Made by a program: the position numbers and the translations under genes. The notes below the pieces were generated by a model. It saw only the letters and a list, made by a program, of their open reading frames with translations, was not told the DNA's origin and made no database searches. Below are positions 1 to 7,023 of a stretch of DNA of 46,991 bases, one piece after another; position 1 is the stretch's first letter; every line of letters begins with the position of its first letter. Origin of the DNA: Cryptosporangium minutisporangium (lineage in GTDB: Bacteria; Actinomycetota; Actinomycetes; Mycobacteriales; Cryptosporangiaceae); NCBI RefSeq assembly GCF_039536245.1, contig NZ_BAAAYN010000046.1:1-46991 (forward strand), read 5' to 3'.

Positions 1-23
1 ACGTTGGTCTCGTAGTCGCTCAT
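1..23 (-). CDS. 5' end of an unidentified protein (partial)
   Basis: Only seven codons are inside the window (reading M-S-D-Y-E-T-N on the minus strand). The start is supported by an AGGAG ribosome binding site 8 bases before the ATG. The family cannot be named. It lies downstream of, and in the same direction as, the three-gene ATPase/nuclease cassette, with a gap of 153 bases, so it may be a separate unit or the last gene of that cassette. Confidence 0.55.
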
Positions 24-176
24 GGCCTTCGCTCCTGCAGTGAGTCGGGGGTACTTCCGCCGGCCGGAGTGTTCTCCGCCGTGCTGTTGAGGAAGACGCT
101 ACGGGTGGCGGCAGCAGCTGTTCTCCCGGAAACGTGCCAACCCCCTCCACCGGTTCGACGGGCGGCCCGCTTTCCA

Positions 177-3100
177 CTAGTCGGACCCGGTTCCGGCCCC
201 GGCTCGTGCCACCACTTCCTCGGTCGTCAGCGGGCTCTTCGGGTGGTAGCTCAGGCACAGCGGCGTCTGTACCTTGACGAACGAGGATGCATCGGGCGCG
301 GCGTAGAACTGCCCAGTGCCCAGCCGTCCGACGTCCGGAACGCTGCCACCCTTCGCCTTCGCCATCTCCTGGGCCGCGCTGATCTGCACCGGCGCGTTGA
401 GAAGCCCGAAGAACTGGGTCGCCGCGTTGCCCGGGATCCGGTTGTGCAGCCCCTTGGGTGCCTGGGTCGCGAAGACGAGACCGAGCCCGTACTTCCGGGC
501 CTGCGACGCGAGCGCCAGCGTGCTCTGCGTGCACGCGGTCATCGCCCCGGACGGTGCCAGCGTCTGCGCCTCGTCCATCACGAACAGGCCTCCGAGTGGC
601 CGGTCACCCGCCGGATTCTTCTTCACCCAGGCGAAGAGCGCCATCTGCAGCTGGTTGACGAAGCTCTGCCGCTGCTCGTCGGAGGCGAGCCCGACCAAGC
701 TGATCACCGACACCCGAGCGCGCTTCCCCGGCGGCGGCGTCAGGAGCACTCCCGGGTCGACCGGGGTGCCCTGCCCACCGAACAACGGATCGTTGACGAC
801 CGCCGCGTTGAGGTCCTGCGCGAGCTCGGCCGCGATCCTCTCGGCGTTGTCGAGCCGGCTGGCCTCGTCCGGGAACGCCGCCAGTACCCCGATGAACTCC
901 CGCAGCGTGACGAAGCCGCTGCGGGCGAAGAACCGCAGCGCCTCGGTGAGGACCGCCCGCCCCCGAACCGCTCGTGCCGCGCCCCCGTCCACCCGGGCGC
1001 GCGGAGCCAGGGTCGCGACCGCCGCGTCGATCGCGGCGTCGAACTCGTCCGGATCGTCGCGGACGCTGGCGAAGTCGGGCAGCGGCTGGAAGCTCAGCGC
1101 CCGGCCGGCCTGACGCCGCGGCGTCCAGACGACGACGTCGGTGCCGTCCAGGTACGCCGCGGCCTTGTCCGCGTCACCGGGCCCCCAGCCCGGCGGTGTC
1201 ACCGGCCAGGCGTCACCGAGCCGGGCGAGGTCGTTGTTCGGGTCCAGGACGATCGAGGAGACGCCCTGGAGCGCGGACTCCTCCACCAATCGTCGGATCA
1301 GCACGGTCTTGCCGGATCCGGACCCGGCGAAGATCGCGGTGTGCTTCCGCAGGGACTCCAGGTCCACGCTGATCGGAGCCCCGCCCTCGATCGCCCGCCC
1401 GACGACGATGTGCGGGACCGCCGGAAGGGGCTCTGGGGTTGGCACCGGATCGGGGCGGTCCACGGTCGTCCTCCCGTGGCCTGCGGACGGGTCGGACAGG
1501 GCAGTCAGGTCGGACAGGGCGTCGCGCAAGAACCCGACTCGGTCCGTCGGCCGACGGCTGGTGAGCCAGGCCTGGAGATGGTTCGGACTCTCCTCGAGCA
1601 GCACTCGAAGAGCGGCCAGTACCTGGAGGTCCTCCTTCGGCACTTTTGGATCGCGTCCGCCTTTGTCGTAGAACGCGTCCAGCTCCTGCCGGGTCTTCGA
1701 TCCCGGCTTCGCCTTCCAATCCGCGTTACGCAGCAGGAACAGCCGGCGCTTCGGCACGCCTTGGGAGAGTCCTGACATCGTGCACGCCGCCCGGATCCGG
1801 GTCAGGGCGGCGACGGGGTGCTGCGCCGAGATCGCGCGGAACGCCCAGTGCGCTTCGTCCTCGGTCGCCTCGTCGAGCGTGAGTCGTAGACGCGCGTGCA
1901 GCGGCGGCTTGACGCCCGGCAGCGGGTCGAACGAGAACCGCTTCTCGGCGTCCTCCTGTTCCAGGATCCATGCCTCCAGCCCGGCGTTGAGCAGGGCGGG
2001 CATCACCGCGTCCTCGGTGGATTGGGCGAGTGCGTGGCTGACGTCCGCGGACGCGATCAGTTGCTCGAACCGTTGGTCGAGCGCCTCCATGGAATCGGGC
2101 GAGATCGGGACCGGACCGGGATCGGACACCGTCTCGACGAGTGCGGTGAGCTCGGTGACCTCGCCCCGGTCGACGCAGGCACGGATGTGCTGGTCGACGC
2201 GTTTCAGCAGTTCGCGGGGCGTGAACTGGCCGGCTTCGGCGAACGCGGACGGGTCGATCGGCCAGGTCGGGTACGGCGGCTCGAACCGGACCCGCCGGTA
2301 GTAGCGATCGAACCGCTTCTCGATCAGGGCCCGCCCGAACTCTTCGGTGGGAATCGACTGCAGGTGCGGCGTGACGCGGAAGCGGTCCTGGACGGTGTCG
2401 ATCGCCTCTTCGGTGATGAGTATCCACGTGGTGGGCGTGCAGGTGAGGACCGTCAGCGTCCGACGGGTGCTCTCCCGGAGCGACATCAGGCCTTCGGCGA
2501 TCTGGTCCAGCGCCGCGTTGTCCACGGTCGCGCCCGAGCCGGCGGACTTCGCCCCGGTCGTGGCGGACGTGACGATCGGGTCGATCTGGTCGACGGCGAC
2601 GACGCTCGGCCCGGTCAGCGCGAGCAGGCGGGACAGGTCGCGGACGATGATCCGCGCGCTCTTCACCATCCGGCCGATGCCCCAGGCGGCGCGCTCACCG
2701 GTCTCGTCCGGCTGCGACAGCAGGAAGTTCTGGCCGACGTCCTGCGCCTGCAGGTCGAAGGAGCCGTACAGCACGAGCGCGCGTGCGGTGTCCTGGCAGT
2801 CCCGCGCGATCTGAGGGTCGACGCTCTGCAGCGCGCGGATGAACGACGTGAGCGCGGCCTCGGTGAGCGGCTCCTCGCCGATGACCTGTGGGAGAAGTTC
2901 CGGGGCCAACCCGCCCTCGTCGGCCAGGCGCGTCAGCAGCGTCTGGAGCTGGGGCTCGCGACGCTTCACCCGACGGGTCAGCCCGTCGAGAATCGACATC
3001 ACGGTGCTCGGCCAGAACGCCGCGGGGTCGACGAGGCTGATCAGGAAGAAGTAGCCGTCGCGGCTCTGGACCTGCTCGCGGAGCCAGCCCATCAGATGGG

Positions 3101-3311
3101 TCTTTCCGGTGCCGCGCTGTCCCTGGATGACGACGCCGAGCGGGCTGCTTCCGCTGCTGTCGAAAGCGTCCTCCAGGCCGTCGAGCACGGCGTCGATCGC
3201 ACGCGTGTGCAGCCCGTCCACATGGAACGGGTTGGGATTCCAGACGTCGTCCTGGGTCGGTGCCGAGCTCAGCCGGACCGTGCGCAGGGCGCGTAGCTCG
3301 GTGTCGCTCAT
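177..3311 (-). CDS. Double ATPase: N-terminal AAA-type domain fused to C-terminal HerA/FtsK-like domain
   Basis: The protein has 1044 residues when started at the ATG at 3311, which overlaps the stop of the upstream gene (ATGA). The N-terminal half carries a Walker A motif GQRGTGKT (about 64-71) and a Walker B-like VVAVDQID (about 237-244), as in AAA/STAND or Cdc6-like ATPases. The middle (about 400-620) is unrecognised. The C-terminal half carries a second Walker A, GSGSGKT (about 663-669), a Walker B VMDEAQ (about 911-916) and a following ATQAPKGL sensor-like stretch, typical of HerA/FtsK/DUF87 ATPases. HerA-type ATPases pump or remodel DNA and often partner nucleases in prokaryotic defence. 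Here the gene is translationally coupled to a probable winged-helix protein and a DUF559 nuclease-domain protein, so the three probably act as a complex. Defence is an inference; repair or plasmid maintenance are alternatives. Confidence 0.85.
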   Translation of the reverse strand: MSDTELRALRTVRLSSAPTQDDVWNPNPFHVDGLHTRAIDAVLDGLEDAFDSSGSSPLGVVIQGQRGTGKTHLMGWLREQVQSRDGYFFLISLVDPAAFWPSTVMSILDGLTRRVKRREPQLQTLLTRLADEGGLAPELLPQVIGEEPLTEAALTSFIRALQSVDPQIARDCQDTARALVLYGSFDLQAQDVGQNFLLSQPDETGERAAWGIGRMVKSARIIVRDLSRLLALTGPSVVAVDQIDPIVTSATTGAKSAGSGATVDNAALDQIAEGLMSLRESTRRTLTVLTCTPTTWILITEEAIDTVQDRFRVTPHLQSIPTEEFGRALIEKRFDRYYRRVRFEPPYPTWPIDPSAFAEAGQFTPRELLKRVDQHIRACVDRGEVTELTALVETVSDPGPVPISPDSMEALDQRFEQLIASADVSHALAQSTEDAVMPALLNAGLEAWILEQEDAEKRFSFDPLPGVKPPLHARLRLTLDEATEDEAHWAFRAISAQHPVAALTRIRAACTMSGLSQGVPKRRLFLLRNADWKAKPGSKTRQELDAFYDKGGRDPKVPKEDLQVLAALRVLLEESPNHLQAWLTSRRPTDRVGFLRDALSDLTALSDPSAGHGRTTVDRPDPVPTPEPLPAVPHIVVGRAIEGGAPISVDLESLRKHTAIFAGSGSGKTVLIRRLVEESALQGVSSIVLDPNNDLARLGDAWPVTPPGWGPGDADKAAAYLDGTDVVVWTPRRQAGRALSFQPLPDFASVRDDPDEFDAAIDAAVATLAPRARVDGGAARAVRGRAVLTEALRFFARSGFVTLREFIGVLAAFPDEASRLDNAERIAAELAQDLNAAVVNDPLFGGQGTPVDPGVLLTPPPGKRARVSVISLVGLASDEQRQSFVNQLQMALFAWVKKNPAGDRPLGGLFVMDEAQTLAPSGAMTACTQSTLALASQARKYGLGLVFATQAPKGLHNRIPGNAATQFFGLLNAPVQISAAQEMAKAKGGSVPDVGRLGTGQFYAAPDASSFVKVQTPLCLSYHPKSPLTTEEVVARAGAGTGSD

Positions 3312-4009
3312 GCGCCCTCGATCGCGATCAGGTGCTTCTTCTGATTGCCGATGACGACCGCCGCCGCCTTCTCGGGCTTCGACAGCGACTTCTTGTTCAT
3401 CTCCGGGACCAGCGTGACGTCGGGAGCGCTGTTGAGGGCGATCAGCGCGGTGTCGACGTCGGCGCGGGGGACGTCGCCCAGTTGCTGGCGCAGGGCCGAC
3501 AGCAGCACCCATCCGTTCGGCCCGTCGGTGAGCCGCCAGTAGGTACCCCGGATGCGCTCCGCCACGTCGGCCGGAGCCTCTTCGGCCGGAGCCTCTTCGG
3601 CCGGAGCCTCTTCGGCTCCGTCGGCCGGAGGCTCCACGTCCGAGACGTCGGTCGAGGGCGCGCGGAAGAGGTCGAACAGCCGAAGATCAGTGCGCGCCAG
3701 GTAGCGGTCGAGCTGCGCGGCGAAGCCCAGCGCGACCGCCCGGCCCCACCGTCCGGTCGGCAGGTCACCGGTCAACTCCGTCCGGGCCCGCGCCCAGCCC
3801 TTCTCCTCGAGCTCGTGGAAGATCTGGTTTCCGAACCCGGCCACTTTCCCCGAGCTGACGAGCTTGAGGTCGTTGAGCCGGGCCTTGTCCTTGCCGGTCA
3901 GCGTCACCCCGAAGCGATCCTTGAGATCGTTGTTCCCGACCTGCGCGGTGACCGCCAGCAGGAGAAGCAATGCGGCGCGCTGCTGGGTGGTCAGGGCGTC
4001 ATTCGACAT
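3308..4009 (-). CDS. Probable two-domain winged-helix adaptor with acidic repeat linker
   Basis: The protein has 233 residues; the ATG at 4009 is chosen because it follows the end of the upstream gene closely and gives a compact N-terminus. I do not recognise a named family. Residues 1-80 look like a helical winged-helix fold (T-x-Q-Q-R-A-A-L-L-L-L-L opening, then G-N-N-D-L-K and an E-L-E-E-K-G-W helix). A linker of alternating A-P-A-E-E repeats follows, then a second basic winged-helix-like domain (about 155-233) with R-G-T-Y-W-R-L and a lysine-rich end. The linker is encoded by three perfect 15-base tandem repeats. The gene overlaps both neighbours: the nuclease-domain gene by 11 bases and the double ATPase by 4. 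A bridge between nuclease, DNA and ATPase is an inference. Confidence 0.75.
   Translation of the reverse strand: MSNDALTTQQRAALLLLLAVTAQVGNNDLKDRFGVTLTGKDKARLNDLKLVSSGKVAGFGNQIFHELEEKGWARARTELTGDLPTGRWGRAVALGFAAQLDRYLARTDLRLFDLFRAPSTDVSDVEPPADGAEEAPAEEAPAEEAPADVAERIRGTYWRLTDGPNGWVLLSALRQQLGDVPRADVDTALIALNSAPDVTLVPEMNKKSLSKPEKAAAVVIGNQKKHLIAIEGA
3571..3615. repeat. Three perfect copies of a 15-base tandem repeat inside a coding linker
   Basis: The unit ccggagcctcttcgg occurs three times in a row at 3571, 3586 and 3601. It encodes the acidic A-P-A-E-E linker of the probable adaptor protein. In-frame 15-base repeats can expand or shrink without breaking the frame, so linker length may vary between strains. 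Confidence 0.9.
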
Positions 4010-5072
4010 GGCTGGATCCTTCCGAGCGTCCCTCGACGCGTCGCGTGGTGAGGAAGAGTTCGAGCTGATGGGCGACGGCGTTGACGTCACCGAGCACCTG
4101 GTCGTTGGTGAAGCGCAGAACGGCGTAGCCCGCGGTCTGGAGGAGGACGTCACGCGCGCGGTCCGCCGCGTACTGGACCTGCCTCCGGTGCTCCGGGCCG
4201 TCGATCTCCACCGCGGTGCGTTCGGCCGCCCAGAGGAGGTCGACGCGGATCGGACTGATCAGTGGGCCGAAGGAGAACGTCTGGTTCCAGGCGCGGCCGC
4301 CGGCCCAAGCGTGGCCGGCCAGCACCTTCTCCAGTAGGCACTCGGCGACGCTGTTCGGGTTGGGCTGTCCGGCCAGCGCGGGAAGCGCCAGTGCCCCGGT
4401 CCGCGCGGCGCGGTCCGACACATCGTCGGGTGCTTGCCCGGTGAGTGCCTCCACGGCGGCCGGAAGCCGAACGCGCTGCGAGTGAATGCGGTCGACGGCC
4501 GGGAACGCGGCGCCGGTGAGCCACACGCCTCCGAGCGCGCCGCGGAACGCGAGCCACTCGACGGCGGCCACCAGCGCGGACTGCTGGGTGGCTGGTAGGC
4601 CGTCCGGCACCTCGACGACGAGGACGACGTCGGCTCGGGCATAGGCGGCTTCGAGGACGCGGACCAAGCCGGCGGCGCGGATTTCCGGTGGGAAGGACGC
4701 GGCCGAGCGGGTGCCGGTCAGCGCGCGGGCGGCGAGGTCGGCGAGGAAAGGGCCGAAGTGATGGGTGCGACCGGCCAGACGAGACGCGAGAAGCCGGACC
4801 GCCGGAACGTTGGCGCCTCCCGGCCCGGAAATCCCCTCGGCGTCGGGAAGCCACGCCGGGAACAGCGCGACCGCGGCCTCCTCGAGCGCATCGAGAACTT
4901 CGCCGACGATCGCGGCCTGCGTGGCGGTGGTGATCGGCCGGTAGGTGACGACGACCGGTGCGTCGGCCGGAAGCGGATCGAGAGCGACGGTCAGCGCGTC
5001 AGCGTCCACATCGTCGAGGTGGACGACTCGACCACGGGGTAACGACGTCCACCACGCCCCGACCGACCCCAC
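3999..5072 (-). CDS. Protein with C-terminal DUF559/Vsr-like endonuclease domain
   Basis: The GTG at 5072 is preferred because GGGGAG sits 5 bases upstream; it gives 357 residues (an in-frame GTG at 5135 would add 21). The last 100 residues resemble DUF559, the Vsr-like branch of the PD-(D/E)XK nucleases: a leading glutamate in S-V-A-E-C-L-L-E, then R-V-D-L-L-W, then the T-A-V-E-I-D-G strand, then R-A-R-D and V-L-R-F-T-N-D. The first 240 residues do not match anything I know. It is the first gene of a three-gene overlapped operon with the adaptor and the double ATPase. It is likely to cut or recognise DNA as the effector of that module. The domain call is fairly sure; activity and role are inferred. 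Confidence 0.75.
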   Translation of the reverse strand: MGSVGAWWTSLPRGRVVHLDDVDADALTVALDPLPADAPVVVTYRPITTATQAAIVGEVLDALEEAAVALFPAWLPDAEGISGPGGANVPAVRLLASRLAGRTHHFGPFLADLAARALTGTRSAASFPPEIRAAGLVRVLEAAYARADVVLVVEVPDGLPATQQSALVAAVEWLAFRGALGGVWLTGAAFPAVDRIHSQRVRLPAAVEALTGQAPDDVSDRAARTGALALPALAGQPNPNSVAECLLEKVLAGHAWAGGRAWNQTFSFGPLISPIRVDLLWAAERTAVEIDGPEHRRQVQYAADRARDVLLQTAGYAVLRFTNDQVLGDVNAVAHQLELFLTTRRVEGRSEGSSHVE

Positions 5073-5252
5073 CCGTACTCCCCGTCGCCCCCGAGGCCTT
5101 GCCGAATGGCTAGGCCGCTGACCCGCACTGTCCACGATGGCAGGTGCTGGGCGGTCTGGCGTGGGCGGGACGGGTTATGTGCCGGAGAGTCGACCGGCGT
5201 ACCCGCCGTTCGTCACCGAACTCCGTCCGGCCGGTGGAGGGCCCCGGACACG

Positions 5253-5290
5253 AAACCGCCCCGCCCGGAGGGGATGGGCGGGGCGGGGTT
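5253..5290 (-). terminator. GC-rich stem-loop after the small basic gene
   Basis: An 11-base perfect inverted repeat pairs 5256-5266 (CCGCCCCGCCC) with 5276-5286, around a 9-base loop. Read on the minus strand the stem is followed by TTTCG, so it fits termination of the lysine-rich gene that ends at 5300. It also separates that gene from the cassette start region. Confidence 0.75.
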
Positions 5291-5299
5291 CCGGTTGGA

Positions 5300-5434
5300 T
5301 CAGGCCTTCGCCTTGGCCTTGCGCTTGGTCTTCTTGGCGTCGCGCTTCATCGCCTTACCGGTGCTCTTGGCCTCGCTCTTGGCGGTCTTCGCGGTCTTCT
5401 TCACGTCCCGCTTCACGGCCTTACCGGTCGCCAT
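5300..5434 (-). CDS. Small lysine-rich basic protein (44 residues)
   Basis: This short gene runs ATG to TGA. The product begins M-A-T-G-K-A-V-K-R-D and contains two copies of a basic unit, T-G-K-A-V-K-R-D-V-K-K-T and T-G-K-A-M-K-R-D-A-K-K-T, separated by A-K-T-A-K-S-E-A-K-S. About 40% of residues are lysine or arginine, there are no aromatic residues, and the rest is mostly alanine, threonine and serine, as in histone-tail-like or RNA/DNA-coating peptides. The strict in-frame repeat, clean codon use, and a hairpin terminator 10 bases past the stop argue that it is real. The ribosome binding site is weak (AAGGGCGGA). Its function is unknown; nucleic-acid binding is inferred from charge only. 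Confidence 0.65.
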   Translation of the reverse strand: MATGKAVKRDVKKTAKTAKSEAKSTGKAMKRDAKKTKRKAKAKA

Positions 5435-5902
5435 CGTGATCCGCCCTTCGTCGAAAAACCTGACGATCGTCGGCTACCCGCGGTGACCCCGTGCGGAAAC
5501 CTCCGGCGCGGAAAAGCTGTCGACGCCGCGCGGCACCGGTGGCGTCGTGACCCTCCCGATCATGGCGCCACTGTGGAGAGTCCGGACGGACCACGCCGCC
5601 GGTCCGGCGCCGTGCGATCCGCTCGGCCCACTCCCGGTGCGCGCAGCGTCGGACGTGATCGTGTCGTGCGTCCGGAAGTGAGGGAACAGGAAGGGAACTC
5701 CGCCTGCGGCGAGTGGCGCATTCCCCGCGCCGAGCGGTCCGCCATGATCGGTTCAGCGGCGATCTGTGTAACCGAACGGCAACACTCACTTGACCTGCTC
5801 CGTGTTAACGCTAACAATCACGGCCAGCGCGGTGACTCAGGCCACAACCTACCTGGGGCACGGGTGTCGCTGGGATGCCCACGCGGGAACGGAGGCGGAG
5901 CT
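5435..5902. other. Intergenic region upstream of araR
   Basis: These 468 bases lie between the divergent small basic gene and araR. I see no convincing gene in any frame; the open frames lack ribosome binding sites. It holds the araR promoter and operator near its right end (5790-5818). About 355 bases between 5435 and 5789 have no assigned function. Confidence 0.6.
5790..5818 (+). promoter_or_regulatory. araR promoter with LacI-type operator over the -10 region
   Basis: A -35 box TTGACC (5790-5795) and a -10-like AACAAT (5813-5818) are 17 bases apart. The 14-base operator TGTTAACGCTAACA (5803-5816), with TGTTA/TAACA arms, overlaps the -10. It closely matches a second site in the araB start (7041-7054, 13 of 14 bases). 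LacI/AraR-type repressors bind sites of this shape, so autorepression is likely. Confidence 0.75.
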
Positions 5903-6991
5903 GTGGTCGAGTCGACCGTGAGACCGGTGGACGGTCGCGACTCCACCGGTGTCGACGACCAGCCGGCCGACCCCGCAGAGCGTCGGGTCGTCATGGCGGA
6001 CGTCGCGCGCCTGGCCGGGGTTTCCCACATGACCGTGTCGCGGGTCCTCAACGACAGCACGGCGGTGAGTGCGACGACCCGCGCGCGGGTCCGAGCGGCG
6101 ATGACGACGCTCGGCTACCGCCCGAACACGGCCGCACGCGCCCTGGCGACCGGCCGCACGCGCCAGCTCGGCGTGGTGAGCGTCAACACGACGCTGTTCG
6201 GCCCGGCGTCGATGCTGGTGGCGATCGAGCGGGCCGCTCGCGACGCGGGCTACGCGGTGAGCATCGCAAGCCTGCGCGAGCCGGACCAGCGGTCGCTCGA
6301 CGAAGCGTTCGACCACCTGACCGCCCAGTCCATCGAGGGCATCGTCGCGATCACGCCGCGCGCCGGTATCGCCGCCGCGTTACGCCAGGCGCCGCGGGGC
6401 GTTCCGCTGGTGGCGGTGGAGGGCGGCGAGGGCCCGATGCCGACCGTCGCGGTGGACCAGTACCTCGGTGCGGTCCGGGCCACCCGGCACCTGATCTCGC
6501 TGGGGCACCGGCGGATCGCCCACATCGCCGGCCCGGACGACTGGCACGAGGCGGGTGAGCGCGAGCGCGGATGGCGCGACTCGCTGTCCGCCGCCGGGCT
6601 GGAGCCGACCGCGCCGCTCCGCGGTGACTGGAGCCCGCGCGCCGGGTACGAAGCGGGCCGGGCGCTGGCCGAGCGTCGGGAGCACACCGCGGTGTTCGTC
6701 GCGAACGACCAGATGGCGATCGGCGTGCTGCGGGCGTTCGCGGAGGCCGGTATCGACGTGCCGGGCGACGTGAGCGTCGTCGGATTCGACGACATCCCCG
6801 AGGCGGCGTACTTCGCGCCGCCGCTCACCACGCTCCGGCAGGACTTCGGCGAGGTCGGCCGGCGCAGTCTCGCGCTGCTGGTCGAGCAGGTCGAGGGTGC
6901 ACCCCGCTCGGACAAGCGGATCGTGATACCGCCGGACCTGGTGGTGCGCGACAGTACGGCGCCGCCGGGACTCGCGTCCGGCGCGAACTGA
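5903..6991 (+). CDS. araR: LacI-family transcriptional regulator of arabinose genes
   Basis: The GTG at 5903 is chosen because GGAGG sits 7 bases upstream; the frame stays open further upstream but without signal. The product has 362 residues. The LacI helix-turn-helix is near residues 34-55 (V-A-R-L-A-G-V-S-H-M-T-V-S-R-V-L-N), with the hinge A-A-R-A-L-A-T-G and a periplasmic-binding-protein-like sugar domain ending in V-S-V-V-G-F-D-D-I and T-T-L-R-Q-D. It is first in an operon with araB (32 bases downstream) and araD. Two near-identical operators, one over its own promoter and one inside araB, suggest it represses the whole unit and is released by arabinose or a phosphorylated derivative. 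The effector is inferred from context. The symbol araR is functional, not proof of orthology to Bacillus AraR (a GntR-LacI hybrid). Confidence 0.88.
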   Translation: MVESTVRPVDGRDSTGVDDQPADPAERRVVMADVARLAGVSHMTVSRVLNDSTAVSATTRARVRAAMTTLGYRPNTAARALATGRTRQLGVVSVNTTLFGPASMLVAIERAARDAGYAVSIASLREPDQRSLDEAFDHLTAQSIEGIVAITPRAGIAAALRQAPRGVPLVAVEGGEGPMPTVAVDQYLGAVRATRHLISLGHRRIAHIAGPDDWHEAGERERGWRDSLSAAGLEPTAPLRGDWSPRAGYEAGRALAERREHTAVFVANDQMAIGVLRAFAEAGIDVPGDVSVVGFDDIPEAAYFAPPLTTLRQDFGEVGRRSLALLVEQVEGAPRSDKRIVIPPDLVVRDSTAPPGLASGAN

Positions 6992-7023
6992 ACAGACCTC
7001 AGCCACCGACCAGGGAGGTGACC

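Noticed and set aside
1896-3296. 466-codon plus-strand frame opposite the double ATPase
   Set aside because: Shadow of the ATPase gene; no motif or ribosome binding site.
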